Shown here piece after piece: positions 42,927 to 52,336 of a DNA stretch of 64,000 nt. This DNA is from an uncultured Clostridium sp. (GTDB lineage Bacteria; Bacillota; Clostridia; Lachnospirales; Lachnospiraceae), in assembly GCA_947575275.1 (NCBI GenBank), contig CANPMS010000003.1, positions 57,911 to 121,910 of the forward strand, written 5' to 3'. Position 1 is the first letter of the stretch. Every line of letters begins with the position of its first letter. A program made the translations under genes and the position numbers. A model generated the notes under the pieces. The model did no database searches. It saw only the letters and a list, made by a program, of their open reading frames with translations, and had not been told where the DNA came from.

Positions 42927-42958
42927 AACCTTGTAATTATTAGAAATGGCTAAAGCGC

Positions 42959-43492
42959 TCAGCTGCCCATACCCCTGCTCAGCAAAATACTGGCGGCAAT
43001 TCCAACTGCTGTGGCAAACAAAGCTCCCGGAACCGTGTACCTGGTTTTCCTGATCTTTGCCGTTCCAAAATAAACACTGAGGCAGTAAAATACCGTTTCC
43101 GTACAGCTCATTAGTACGGAGGCAGTCATGCCAAGGGCAGAATCCGGTCCGTACTTTGCAAAAATATCAAGAGCAAGTCCGGTCGCCGCTGAATTGGATA
43201 TTAAACGAACCAGCGTCAGAGGAACCAGCTCACCCGGAAGATGAAACCAGCCTGCAGGAACCCTCAGCAGCTCTCCCAGAATATCTAAAAGTCCTGATGC
43301 GCGGAGCACGCCAACCGCCGTCATTAATCCAATCAAAGTAGGCAAAATCCCTGCGACCATCTTCATTCCGCTCTTTGCCCCATCCAGAAAATCATCAAAC
43401 ACAGGACGTTTTGACAGCAATCCGAAACCTATGATATAGCAAACCGTAAACGGAATCAAAATTTGAGAAAGCCATGCAATCATATTTCTCAC
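42959..43492 (-). CDS. spmB: Spore maturation protein B
   Basis: A 177-residue membrane protein of the SpmB/nucleoside-recognition (Gate) family with four or five segments, for example ILIPFTVCYIIGFGLL and GMKMVAGILPTLIGLMTAVG, and the conserved NSAATGLALDIFAKYGPDS. In Bacillus, SpmA and SpmB are needed for spore core dehydration and heat resistance. It overlaps spmA by four bases (ATGA), so the two are translated together. Its length is normal. Confidence 0.93.
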   Translation of the reverse strand: MRNMIAWLSQILIPFTVCYIIGFGLLSKRPVFDDFLDGAKSGMKMVAGILPTLIGLMTAVGVLRASGLLDILGELLRVPAGWFHLPGELVPLTLVRLISNSAATGLALDIFAKYGPDSALGMTASVLMSCTETVFYCLSVYFGTAKIRKTRYTVPGALFATAVGIAASILLSRGMGS

Positions 43493-44073
43493 ACCCCCCG
43501 CTGCCTGTTTTTCAAATCCATTACCTTACAAAACAGCACTGCGGCACAGGTTGAGCATATAGTTGCCACCAGCGCAGGTCCCAGAACCGCTGAAGGATTG
43601 GATGAACCGTACTGACTGCGGTAGGCAATCATGTTCACTGGGATAAGCTGCAGGGATGAGATATTCAGGATTAAAAAGGTGCACATGGAATCTGATGCGG
43701 TTTTCTCCCCGGGAACTGCCATCGCCTCCATCGCCTGAAGCCCAGCAGGTGTCGCTGCCATGCCAAGTCCCAGCATATTTGCCACCATATTCACTGCGAT
43801 AGGCTTTCTCGCCGGATGGTCACTCCCCAGCTTGGGAAAAAGAAAGTCCAGCACTGGATCCATCTTTTCGGTCATCCAGTCAATTAAACCGGCACGGGTT
43901 CCCACCTCCAGAACCCCACACCAGAAAGTCATGATTCCAAGCATAGTAATGCCCAGGGTGACTGCATCCTTTGCAGAATCCAGCAGCGCCTGGGTCACTC
44001 CGTCTAATGTTCCGTTCGCCGCAGCCCAAAGCATTCCTGCCAAAATCATAAAGCTCCATAGATAATTTAACAT
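43489..44073 (-). CDS. spmA: Spore maturation protein A
   Basis: A 194-residue membrane protein of the same Gate-domain family. It contains LLDSAKDAVTLGITMLGIMT, KMDPVLDFLFPKLGSDHPAR and NMVANMLGLGMAATPAGLQA, which are SpmA signatures. I use the ATG at 44073 (MLNYLWSF), which gives the normal length; the frame upstream overlaps the preceding monooxygenase gene and has no counterpart in the family. It lies 52 bases after that gene, with no terminator between them, so it may be reached from the fab promoter or from a sporulation promoter I could not identify. Confidence 0.93.
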   Translation of the reverse strand: MLNYLWSFMILAGMLWAAANGTLDGVTQALLDSAKDAVTLGITMLGIMTFWCGVLEVGTRAGLIDWMTEKMDPVLDFLFPKLGSDHPARKPIAVNMVANMLGLGMAATPAGLQAMEAMAVPGEKTASDSMCTFLILNISSLQLIPVNMIAYRSQYGSSNPSAVLGPALVATICSTCAAVLFCKVMDLKNRQRGV

Positions 44074-44125
44074 AAGCGCGTTCCATTCCCGCTTTTTGTT
44101 TAAATCTATGGACAAAACGCTCTGT

Positions 44126-45235
44126 TTATGCCTGTACCGCTCCCACAAGCTCGTGTATTACTGCATCCACAGTCTCGATCCGCTCTGCCCGGTAAGCATT
44201 ACTGCCGCAGAACAGCAGCGCATTTTCCAAAAGTCCTTCAGCCGCATGATACAACGCTTTCGTGATACAGTAGGGAATTGTCTCCGGGTCGCAATGCTCC
44301 AGACATTGATAACAATGGGTAACCTTATCCCGCTCTCCCCGTATTGCAATTCGTTCCATAAACTGATTTTTAATTGCCCGCCCCGGCAGCCCCACTGGGC
44401 TCTGAGTAATAATAATGTCCTCTTTCTTTGCATTAATATACGCCTGCTTGTAAGAATCCGGTGCGTCACACTCCTCGGTGGTTACAAACCGGGTTGCTAC
44501 TTGAACCGCATCTGCTCCCAGCTCCATGGCGTGCATCACATCATCATGTGTATAAATACCGCCCGCGAGCGCCACAGGGATCTGTTTCTGATACTTATCC
44601 CCATACTCTTTTGCTATCTTTATAATTCTGCGGACTTCCTCATCATAAGCCGCCTGGTCATAGGTTTCTGACACATTGTCAGTGTCTGCGCCGTATCGTT
44701 TCAAATCTTCCTTGGAAAATCCCAAATGACCACCGGCAAGAGGTCCCTCAATAACCAGCAGATCCGGGACGCGATTATATTTTCTGTCCCACATTTTACA
44801 GATAACCATAGCGGACTTGGCTGTGGATACAATGGGGGCAATCTTCGTCCTTGCCCCCTCCACAAGCTCCGGCAGAGAAATCGGAAGCCCTGCACCGGAG
44901 ATGATAATGTCCGCCCCGGCTTTCACTGCCTCCTTCACATAAAGCGCATAATTACGGGTCGCCACCATAATATTAAATCCGATAATTCCCTTTGGGGCAA
45001 TGCTGCGAGCCTTGTCAAACTCAGCCTTAATTGCCCTCAGATTCGCCTCCAACGGCGCTTTCAAAAAATCCGGCTCCCGGAACCCAATCTGAGCTGTGGA
45101 GATAATTCCGATTCCTCCCGCCCTGGCAACAGCTCCTGCCAGAGAATGCAGACTGATACCCACCCCCATTCCCCCTTGAATAATCGGGTATTTTGCCGTC
45201 AATTCACCTAGCTTCAACGATTTTAAACCGCTCAT
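44126..45235 (-). CDS. Nitronate monooxygenase / FabK-like FMN protein
   Basis: A 369-residue TIM-barrel flavoprotein of the 2-nitropropane dioxygenase family: YPIIQGGMGVGISLHSLAG, GFNIMVATRNYALYVKEAV, LLVIEGPLAGGHLGF, and VALAGGIYTHDDVMHAMELG with FMN-binding residues. It is related to FabK in the same cluster but lacks the FabK C-terminal pattern. It carries instead a cysteine-rich tail, CYQCLEHCDPETIPYC. Annotated relatives oxidise nitronates; a role in the fab context is unknown. It follows accDA by 42 bases. The substrate is not certain. Confidence 0.85.
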   Translation of the reverse strand: MSGLKSLKLGELTAKYPIIQGGMGVGISLHSLAGAVARAGGIGIISTAQIGFREPDFLKAPLEANLRAIKAEFDKARSIAPKGIIGFNIMVATRNYALYVKEAVKAGADIIISGAGLPISLPELVEGARTKIAPIVSTAKSAMVICKMWDRKYNRVPDLLVIEGPLAGGHLGFSKEDLKRYGADTDNVSETYDQAAYDEEVRRIIKIAKEYGDKYQKQIPVALAGGIYTHDDVMHAMELGADAVQVATRFVTTEECDAPDSYKQAYINAKKEDIIITQSPVGLPGRAIKNQFMERIAIRGERDKVTHCYQCLEHCDPETIPYCITKALYHAAEGLLENALLFCGSNAYRAERIETVDAVIHELVGAVQA

Positions 45236-45277
45236 ATCATCCTCCCATCTACGCCTATATAAAATATCTGTATGTAC

Positions 45278-46987
45278 CTACATATTTCGGAACCGAGCAT
45301 ACCTCTGCTCCCGGATTTCCTCTCCGGTCAGTCCCCGGTACTCCGTAAGGAATTCTGTCAACCCTTCCCGAATAAGACCTGAAAGCACCGGAATCGTCGC
45401 TGCACTGGCCGGATTTTCCTCAGGAATCACCCTCTCAATTAAACCGCGCTCTAAAAGGTCTGCTGCTGTAATTTTCATTACCCTTGCTGCCTCTGGCGCC
45501 TTTTTGCTGTCCTTCCAGAGAATCGATGCAAATCCCTCCGGCGAAAGAATCGAATAGATGGCATTTTCCATCATCCAGACCTCATTTGCCACTGCCATGG
45601 CCAGGGCGCCACCGCTTCCACCCTCTCCAATCACAATGGAAAGTACCGGCACCGTCAGCGCTGCCATCTCAAACAGGTTGCGCGCGATCGCCTCACCCTG
45701 TCCCCGCTCCTCAGCGTCTATGCCGCAGAATGCCCCCGGTGTATCTACGAAGCAGATAATTGGTCTCTCAAAGACTTCCGCCTGCTTCATCAGCCTCAAC
45801 GCCTTACGGTATCCGTCCGGCGACGGCATTCCAAAATTGCGCTTCAAATTTTCTTTCGTGTTTCTGCCCTTCTGCTGGCCAATCACCGTTACAGGAATTC
45901 CCTGAAAAGTGGCAATTCCGCCAACGATTGCTCCGTCATCGCCAAAATAGCGATCACCATGAAACTCCACAAAATCATCAAATACGGATTCAATATAATC
46001 TGTGGCCACAGGACGGGCCCCATCCCTGGAAAGCATAACCGTATCCCATGCGTTCCTTCGGCTCTTTCCTGCATATCTTGCGGGCTTATCCGTGAGTGCC
46101 TTATCTTCCCCCGACCCTTTATACGCTTCCGGTCTTGCATGTATGCGCAGAATATTTGCCAGCACGTCTCTCTGTTCGCTGCGCGGCGTGATCTTATCTA
46201 CAAACCCATGCTCCAAGAGAAACTCCGCCCGCTGAAATCCCTCCGGCAGTTTCTGTCCAATTGTCTGCTGAATGACCCGCGGTCCGGCAAACCCAACCAG
46301 AGCGCCCGGCTCTGCCAGGATAATATCCCCCAGCATGGCAAAACTGGCAGTCACCCCTCCGGTAGTTGGATCAGTCAGTACACTGATAAAAAGCTGACCC
46401 GCCTCATGATGCTTCTCAAGCGCTGCTGAGGTCTTTGCCATCTGCATTAAGGACACGAGCCCCTCCTGCATTCTTGCTCCCCCAGAGCAGGCGAAAATGA
46501 TAACAGGCAGCTTTTCCCTCGTTGCCCGCTCCACCATCTGCGTAATCTTTTCTCCCACAACATGCCCCATGGAACTCATGAGAAATCTTGCGTCACAGAC
46601 GCCCACCGCAGTCTCCAGCCCCTTAATCCGTCCTTTTCCAGTAACAATCGCCTCGTTTAAGCGAGTTTTTTCTTTCGCCAGCTGCACCTTCTTTTCATAT
46701 CCGGGAAAATCTAAGGGATTGAAAAAATCCATTTCCTGATTCCACTCCTCAAAGCTTCCCTCATCCAGCAGCATCTCAATTCTGCGGTAAGCATGAACCC
46801 GAAAATATCCGCCGCACTTAGGGCAGACATAAAAATTATTCTTTACGTCCTCCACATAGATAGGCTGACCGCATTTATTACATTTTCTCCAAAGACCTTC
46901 AGGAATATTTGGCTCCGCTTCCTTTTTCTGGGTCTTGTGATGAGTGTCTATTATAGTATATGTCTTTTTGAACATACTTTTTAGCAT
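45278..46987 (-). CDS. accDA: Acetyl-CoA carboxylase carboxyltransferase, fused beta-alpha subunits
   Basis: A 569-residue fusion. Residues 1-280 are AccD: a zinc ribbon (WRKCNKCGQPIYVEDV and VCPKCGGYF), then GKGRIKGLETAVGVCDARFL and the oxyanion-type ACSGGARMQEG. Residues about 300-569 are AccA: FVEFHGDRYFGDDGAIVGGI, PICFVDTPGAFCGIDAEERG and IGEGGSGGALAMAVANEVWM. Together they transfer CO2 from carboxybiotin to acetyl-CoA to make malonyl-CoA. Most bacteria use two genes; a single chain enforces equal amounts. It lies after accC in the fab run, so all four Acc parts (accB, accC, accDA) are together. Confidence 0.96.
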   Translation of the reverse strand: MLKSMFKKTYTIIDTHHKTQKKEAEPNIPEGLWRKCNKCGQPIYVEDVKNNFYVCPKCGGYFRVHAYRRIEMLLDEGSFEEWNQEMDFFNPLDFPGYEKKVQLAKEKTRLNEAIVTGKGRIKGLETAVGVCDARFLMSSMGHVVGEKITQMVERATREKLPVIIFACSGGARMQEGLVSLMQMAKTSAALEKHHEAGQLFISVLTDPTTGGVTASFAMLGDIILAEPGALVGFAGPRVIQQTIGQKLPEGFQRAEFLLEHGFVDKITPRSEQRDVLANILRIHARPEAYKGSGEDKALTDKPARYAGKSRRNAWDTVMLSRDGARPVATDYIESVFDDFVEFHGDRYFGDDGAIVGGIATFQGIPVTVIGQQKGRNTKENLKRNFGMPSPDGYRKALRLMKQAEVFERPIICFVDTPGAFCGIDAEERGQGEAIARNLFEMAALTVPVLSIVIGEGGSGGALAMAVANEVWMMENAIYSILSPEGFASILWKDSKKAPEAARVMKITAADLLERGLIERVIPEENPASAATIPVLSGLIREGLTEFLTEYRGLTGEEIREQRYARFRNM

Positions 46988-47033
46988 CGCTCATTCTCCT
47001 TATGCGCAATAGCGCCCAACACTCTATGATTTT

Positions 47034-48389
47034 TTATCTGCAGTATACCGGGAATTGTGTCTGGATAAAGCCTGTGTCCACCTCAGATCCCTTCTGATAA
47101 ACAGGATTGCTCAATATCTCAAACTGGAAATCCAGGTTTGTCTCAATCCCCTCGATTATCAGTTCACCCAAAGCGCTGCGCATCTTTGCAATCGCCTCAT
47201 CCCTGTCTTTTCCATGGACAATCAGCTTCATCAGCATAGAATCATAGTTCGCCGGAACCTTATAATCATTATAAATATGCGTATCCACCCTCACCCCATT
47301 GCCTCCGGGAGTATGAATGTTGGTAATTTGTCCCGGACACGGCATAAATCCCTTCTTCGGATTCTCGGCATTAATGCGGCACTCAATGGCATGACCCGCA
47401 ATCTGAACATCCTTCTGTGACACGCTTAAGGGCTGACCTGCCGCAATGCGAATCTGCTCTTTAATCAAATCCAGACCGCTGACCATCTCCGTCACCGGAT
47501 GCTCCACCTGAATCCTGGTGTTCATCTCCATAAAATAAAAATTCTTGTTTTTGTCCAGCAGAAATTCAATGGTTCCCGCATTCTCGTAGCCCACTGCTTT
47601 CGCAGCACGCACCGCAGTCTCACCCATCTTCTTCCGAAGTTCCTGCGAAATCGCCACAGAGGGGGATTCCTCTAAAACCTTCTGGTGACGCCTCTGGATA
47701 GAACAATCACGCTCACCCAGGTGCACCACGTTTCCAAACTTATCTGCCATAATTTGAAATTCAATATGACGCGGCTTTTCCACAAACCGCTCCAGATACA
47801 TGGTATCATCAGAAAACCCTTTCATGGACTCCATCTGTGCATTCTGGAAATTTGCCTCAAAGTCCTCCTGTCCATAGGAGACCCGCATACCCTTTCCACC
47901 GCCGCCGGAGGACGCCTTAATCATCACCGGAAAGCCGATGTCCTTTGCCAGCGCAAGTCCTTCCTCCACTGTACGAACCGGCTCCCTGCCCCCCGGTACC
48001 ACAGGAACCCCAGCGTCCATCATGGTCTTTCTCGCCTCGGACTTGTTTCCCATTTTATTGATAATCTCTGCAGATGGACCAATAAAGGTGATATTACACT
48101 TTTTACACAGCTCTGCAAACCGGGCATTTTCTGACAGAAAGCCAAATCCCGGGTGAATTGCCTGTGCCTTTATCGAGACGGTTGCCGACAGAATCCGCTC
48201 CATATTCAGATAACTCTGAGAAGCTGCCGATGGTCCGATACAGATTGCCTCATCAGCCAGCATCGTGTGGAGACTGTCCCGATCCGCATCGGAATAAACT
48301 GCCACCGTTTTAATTCCCATCTCCCGGCATGCCCTTATAATTCTAACCGCAATTTCTCCGCGGTTTGCAATTAAGATTTTATCAAACAT
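47034..48389 (-). CDS. accC: Acetyl-CoA carboxylase, biotin carboxylase subunit
   Basis: A 451-residue ATP-grasp enzyme that carboxylates biotin on AccB. It has FDKILIANRGEIAVRIIRAC, the glycine-rich ATP loop KASSGGGGKGMRV, HIEFQIMADKFGNVVHLGER, FYFMEMNTRIQVEHPVTEMV and the C-terminal HAIECRINAENP. Length and order are standard. It sits between fabZ (36 bases) and accDA (46 bases). Confidence 0.97.
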   Translation of the reverse strand: MFDKILIANRGEIAVRIIRACREMGIKTVAVYSDADRDSLHTMLADEAICIGPSAASQSYLNMERILSATVSIKAQAIHPGFGFLSENARFAELCKKCNITFIGPSAEIINKMGNKSEARKTMMDAGVPVVPGGREPVRTVEEGLALAKDIGFPVMIKASSGGGGKGMRVSYGQEDFEANFQNAQMESMKGFSDDTMYLERFVEKPRHIEFQIMADKFGNVVHLGERDCSIQRRHQKVLEESPSVAISQELRKKMGETAVRAAKAVGYENAGTIEFLLDKNKNFYFMEMNTRIQVEHPVTEMVSGLDLIKEQIRIAAGQPLSVSQKDVQIAGHAIECRINAENPKKGFMPCPGQITNIHTPGGNGVRVDTHIYNDYKVPANYDSMLMKLIVHGKDRDEAIAKMRSALGELIIEGIETNLDFQFEILSNPVYQKGSEVDTGFIQTQFPVYCR

Positions 48390-48425
48390 TCCTACACCTC
48401 AATCCGACCAGGTTCTTTCCCCGTC

Positions 48426-48857
48426 CTATTGAACCGCAAAGGTCAGCTCTGCGGACACCACAACCTTCCCCTCAGCGTTGACTGCAACCGCCTTTCCCAC
48501 ACCAATCGGTCCCTTACACTTGATAATCTCACATTCCAGCCTCAGCCTGTCGCCGGGAAGTACCATCTGTTTAAACTTTGCCTGGTTAATTGCCCCAAAA
48601 AATGCAGTCTTTCCTTTATTCTCAGGAACGCTTAAGATTGCAACTGCTCCTACCTGCGCCAGCGCCTCAACCATCAAAACACCTGGCATCACCGGCTGCC
48701 CGGGAAAATGCCCATTGAACTGCGGCTCATTAAAAGTCACAGACTTATATCCCACCGCACGCACCCCCGGCTCCAGCTCATCAATAAAATCAATCAGCAA
48801 AAATGGGTGCCTGTGTGGAATAATCTCCTGAATCTCCTTAATTCCTAACCTCATCAT
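48426..48857 (-). CDS. fabZ: 3-Hydroxyacyl-ACP dehydratase
   Basis: A 143-residue hot-dog-fold dehydratase that removes water from 3-hydroxyacyl-ACP in chain elongation. The catalytic histidine is in [17 protein letters not shown] and the glutamate in [20 protein letters not shown]. The start could be either of two adjacent ATGs at 48857 and 48854. It lies 12 bases after accB. No fabA or fabM gene is present in the window, so how unsaturated chains are made is not shown here. Confidence 0.96.
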   Translation of the reverse strand: MMRLGIKEIQEIIPHRHPFLLIDFIDELEPGVRAVGYKSVTFNEPQFNGHFPGQPVMPGVLMVEALAQVGAVAILSVPENKGKTAFFGAINQAKFKQMVLPGDRLRLECEIIKCKGPIGVGKAVAVNAEGKVVVSAELTFAVQ

Positions 48858-48869
48858 TCTCTCCTGCTC

Positions 48870-49328
48870 CTAGTGAATTCTGAACAGCGGCTGGCCAAAC
48901 TCCACCACATCCTCATTGCCCACAAGGACCGCCTCAACCACGCCGTCATATTCACTCTCAATTTCATTCATCAGCTTCATGGCCTCAATAATACCGAGAA
49001 CCTGCCCTTTCCTTACTGTATCTCCTACTTTCACAAACGGCTCCGCATCAGGAGAAGAAGAGCTATAAAAGGTTCCCACCAGGGGCGATGTCACTACCTT
49101 GTCAGAGCCAATATCCAATGCACTCTGGCGACTTACCTCCTCATTTGCCACAACGGCAGCTCCCCCACTGCCCACTCCCGGCTCCGGCACAATCGGTGCG
49201 GAAAGGGTAATTCTGCCCTCTTTTTTCTTCTTGAGAACCAGCCTTGCGTTTCCCTCTTCATATTCAAAACTGGTCAGCCCATTATCGGACACCGCCTGAA
49301 CCAGTTTTATAATCTCATCAATCGTCAT
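48870..49328 (-). CDS. accB: Biotin carboxyl carrier protein of acetyl-CoA carboxylase
   Basis: A 152-residue carrier. The C-terminal biotinyl domain carries EAMKLMNEIE, where the lysine is biotinylated (usual AMKM; here AMKL, also common). An N-terminal helix (TIDEIIKLVQAVSDNGLTSF) and a Gly/Ala linker precede it. I place the start at 49328 (MTIDEII), nine bases after AGGAGG, instead of 11 codons upstream inside the ribosome site. Partner of accC and accDA encoded downstream. Confidence 0.95.
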   Translation of the reverse strand: MTIDEIIKLVQAVSDNGLTSFEYEEGNARLVLKKKKEGRITLSAPIVPEPGVGSGGAAVVANEEVSRQSALDIGSDKVVTSPLVGTFYSSSSPDAEPFVKVGDTVRKGQVLGIIEAMKLMNEIESEYDGVVEAVLVGNEDVVEFGQPLFRIH

Positions 49329-49350
49329 GGTATCAATCCTCCTGAACCGA

Positions 49351-50589
49351 TCAGCCTTCAAATTTCTTTACAAGCAAAGTTGCGTTATGTCCGCCAAACC
49401 CCAGAGAGTTAGAGATTGCACAATTCACATTCATCGTCACACCCTCACCTTTGCAATAATCCAAATCACACTCCGGATCATCCTTGAGAAGTCCTGCTGT
49501 GGCATGTACATACCCCTTCTCAATAGACTTTACACAAGCGATAAATTCCACACCGCCCGCAGCGCCCAGCAGGTGTCCAATCATAGACTTGGTAGAATTA
49601 ATCTTTACCTTATACGCATGTTCACCCAACACCAGCCTGATTGCCTTTGTCTCAAACAAGTCGTTATGGTGCGTACTGGTTCCATGGGCATTGATATAAT
49701 CCACATCCTCCGGCTTCAATCCCGCATCCGCAATCGCAAGCTCCATTGCCTTCGCTGCGCCGCTTCCATCCTCTGCCGGGGAGGTAATGTGGTACGCATC
49801 ACCAGTTGCACCGTAGCCCGCCAGCTCCGCATAGATTTTTGCGCCGCGCGCCTGGGCGTGTTCCAGGGACTCTAAAACTACAATGCCCGCTCCCTCACCC
49901 ATAATAAAACCATTGCGCTCAGCATCGAAGGGAATCGAAGCCCGAGCCGGATCCTCAGTGGTGTTAAGCGCTGTCAATGCAGAAAAACCAGAAACGCCTA
50001 TCGGAGTGATACTGGACTCGGCGCCGCCTGCCACCATTACATCTGCATCACCATACTGAATCGTTCGGAATGCTTCGCCAATCGAGTGAGTACCTGTTGC
50101 GCAGGCAGTGACCACATTAATGCACTTTCCCTTCATTCCGAATTGAATGGATACATTTCCTGCTGCCATATTACTAATCATCAATGGAACCAGTAATGGG
50201 TTAATCCTGCCCGGTCCCTTTTCCAGAAGCTTTTTATATTCCCGCTCCACCGCCTGCAAACTTCCGATACCAGAACCCACACTGACCCCTACTCGGAACG
50301 GGTCCTCCTTCTCCATATTAAGCCCCGCATCATCCACTGCCTGCTTCGCCGCTGCGACAGCAAACTGACAGAACTGTTCCATACGCTTTGCTGCCTTAGG
50401 ATCCATATACAGTTTCGGATCAAAATCCTTCACCTGGGCTGCCAGCTTCGCCTTATAATCTGTGGTATCGAAATAGGTGATTGGTGCAATACCCACCTTC
50501 TTCTCCTTAAGACTGTTCCAAAACTCCTCCACACTGTTCCCAATGGGAGTAATCGCTCCAAGCCCCGTCACAACCACTCTTCTGCTCAT
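49351..50589 (-). CDS. fabF: 3-Oxoacyl-ACP synthase II
   Basis: A 412-residue condensing enzyme. Active-site cysteine in NVVTACATGTHSIGEAFR, histidines in NAHGTSTHHNDLFET and NSTKSMIGHLLGAAGGVEF, and the C-terminal NSLGFGGHNATLLV. It elongates acyl-ACP with malonyl-ACP. The ATG at 50589 (MSRRVVVTGLG) follows TAGGAGGAGAC. A longer frame that overlaps fabG is rejected. Gaps of 13 and 22 bases to its neighbours indicate cotranscription. Confidence 0.97.
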   Translation of the reverse strand: MSRRVVVTGLGAITPIGNSVEEFWNSLKEKKVGIAPITYFDTTDYKAKLAAQVKDFDPKLYMDPKAAKRMEQFCQFAVAAAKQAVDDAGLNMEKEDPFRVGVSVGSGIGSLQAVEREYKKLLEKGPGRINPLLVPLMISNMAAGNVSIQFGMKGKCINVVTACATGTHSIGEAFRTIQYGDADVMVAGGAESSITPIGVSGFSALTALNTTEDPARASIPFDAERNGFIMGEGAGIVVLESLEHAQARGAKIYAELAGYGATGDAYHITSPAEDGSGAAKAMELAIADAGLKPEDVDYINAHGTSTHHNDLFETKAIRLVLGEHAYKVKINSTKSMIGHLLGAAGGVEFIACVKSIEKGYVHATAGLLKDDPECDLDYCKGEGVTMNVNCAISNSLGFGGHNATLLVKKFEG

Positions 50590-50602
50590 ACTCTGTCTCC
50601 TC

Positions 50603-51346
50603 CTATATAGCCATTCCGCCATCCACACAGATAACCTGCCCGGTAATGTACTTTGCCTCATTGGACGCTAAAAATGCCACCAGATTTGCCACATCCTCTG
50701 TCTCTCCAAACTTCCGCATGGGAATCTGTACGGACACGCTCTCCTTCACTGCATCAGACAAAACATCCGTCATTTCAGTGGTAATAAAGCCAGGAGCCAC
50801 CGCATTACAGGTAATTCCTCTGCTGGCTAACTCACGGGCAACTGATTTCGTCATTCCGATCACCCCTGCCTTGGAGGCGCTGTAATTTACCTGGCCTGCA
50901 TTTCCCATAACGCCGGACACAGAGGAAATATTGATAATCCGTCCACCCTTTTGCTTTAACATCTGGCGCGAAATGTGCCTGATACAGTTAAAGGAGCCCT
51001 TTAAATTCGTTCTGATAACCGCGTCAAAATCCTCCTCATCCATCTTCATCAAAAGATTGTCACGGGTAATTCCCGCATTGTTCACAAGAATGTCCACACG
51101 CCCATATTTGTTCACCACATAATCCATCAGCTCTGCTGCCTTATCAAACTCAGACACATTACACTGCACTGCCTCAGCCTTTCCGCCCGCTGCTTCGATC
51201 TCCGTTACAACCTCCGCTGCCTTTACAGCAGAGCCGTTATAATTAATAATAACAGTCGCACCCTTTCCCGCCAGAGTCTTTGCAATCTCTCTGCCGATTC
51301 CACGGCTGGCGCCGGTCACCACTGCAATTTTTTCTGCCAGCATCAT
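50603..51346 (-). CDS. fabG: 3-Oxoacyl-ACP reductase
   Basis: A 247-residue short-chain dehydrogenase that reduces 3-oxoacyl-ACP with NADPH. It shows [18 protein letters not shown] (cofactor binding), the NNAG motif in [19 protein letters not shown], the catalytic Ser-Tyr-Lys in [20 protein letters not shown], and [14 protein letters not shown] at the end. Two adjacent ATGs (51346, 51343) are possible starts. It lies between fabD and fabF, with 29 and 13 bases to them. Confidence 0.97.
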   Translation of the reverse strand: MMLAEKIAVVTGASRGIGREIAKTLAGKGATVIINYNGSAVKAAEVVTEIEAAGGKAEAVQCNVSEFDKAAELMDYVVNKYGRVDILVNNAGITRDNLLMKMDEEDFDAVIRTNLKGSFNCIRHISRQMLKQKGGRIINISSVSGVMGNAGQVNYSASKAGVIGMTKSVARELASRGITCNAVAPGFITTEMTDVLSDAVKESVSVQIPMRKFGETEDVANLVAFLASNEAKYITGQVICVDGGMAI

Positions 51347-51375
51347 CTTCCCTCATCTTCCTTTCCGTTTTTCCA

Positions 51376-52299
51376 CTACGCACGAAGCGCTTTCACTGCC
51401 TTATCCACATCTTCCAGCTTCTCTATGTTGAGAACCGTCGCGGTTCTGTCTATCTTCTTCATAAAACCGGATAAAGTCCTTCCCGGTCCAATCTCAATAA
51501 AAGTATCCACCCCGTCTGCCAGCATGGTACGCATGCTCTGCTCCCATTTAACAGAGGAGGATACCTGCTTTATCAGCAAGGGCTTTACCTGCTCTTTCTC
51601 CGTCACATACTCCCCTGTCACATTGGCCACATAAGGTATCTTCGGAGTATGTACTTCCACACTTTCCAGAACCTGCCCCAGCTTCTCTCCGGCTCCGGTC
51701 AGCATACGGGAGTGAAACGGACCGCTGACATTCAGCATAAGGGTACGCTTTGCACCTGCCTCCTTCAATTTCTCACAGGCAAGCTCCACAGCTTTCTTCT
51801 CACCGGAAATCACAATCTGCCCAGGGCAGTTGTAATTGGCAATCTGTACACCCTGAATTCCTGCAATTATATCCTCAATCGCTGCTGCATCCATAGAAAG
51901 AACTGCCGCCATAGCTCCCTGTCCCACCGGAACTTCTTGCTGCATCAGAATTCCTCGGTGCCTCACAGTAGCAATGGCATCCCTGTCACTGATTACTCCC
52001 GCCGCATAGAGGGCGCAATATTCACCCAGGCTTAATCCCGCCGCCACATCCGGTTTAATACCATGCTCCTCAAGTATCTTCGTCATGGCAATACTTGTTG
52101 TCACCATAGCTGCCTGCGTATATTCTGTAATATCCAGCCTGTCATTCTCTGTGAAACAAAGCTCCGGCATGGAAAAACCTAAAAGCTCTGTGGCCAGATC
52201 AAACGTTGCCTTTCCAGCCTCGGTATGCTCATAGAATTCCTGCCCCATGCCGCAGACCTGTGCTCCCTGTCCCGGATAAATAAATGCGATTCTCCCCAT
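51376..52299 (-). CDS. fabD: Malonyl-CoA--ACP transacylase
   Basis: A 307-residue acyltransferase that loads malonyl groups on ACP. It has FIYPGQGAQVCGMG at the N-terminus, the nucleophile motif AGLSLGEYCALYAAG, and the catalytic histidine in VSGPFHSRMLTGAGEKL. The ATG at 52299 follows AGGAG by seven bases. It is placed after fabK (37 bases) and before fabG. Confidence 0.96.
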   Translation of the reverse strand: MGRIAFIYPGQGAQVCGMGQEFYEHTEAGKATFDLATELLGFSMPELCFTENDRLDITEYTQAAMVTTSIAMTKILEEHGIKPDVAAGLSLGEYCALYAAGVISDRDAIATVRHRGILMQQEVPVGQGAMAAVLSMDAAAIEDIIAGIQGVQIANYNCPGQIVISGEKKAVELACEKLKEAGAKRTLMLNVSGPFHSRMLTGAGEKLGQVLESVEVHTPKIPYVANVTGEYVTEKEQVKPLLIKQVSSSVKWEQSMRTMLADGVDTFIEIGPGRTLSGFMKKIDRTATVLNIEKLEDVDKAVKALRA

Positions 52300-52336
52300 A
52301 TTTATGCTCCTGTTCATTCCCTATATTAAATACTTC

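Noticed and set aside
50590..50661. Longer fabF start overlapping fabG
   Set aside because: The ATG at 50589 matches family starts and follows AGGAGGAG; the extension has no family match.
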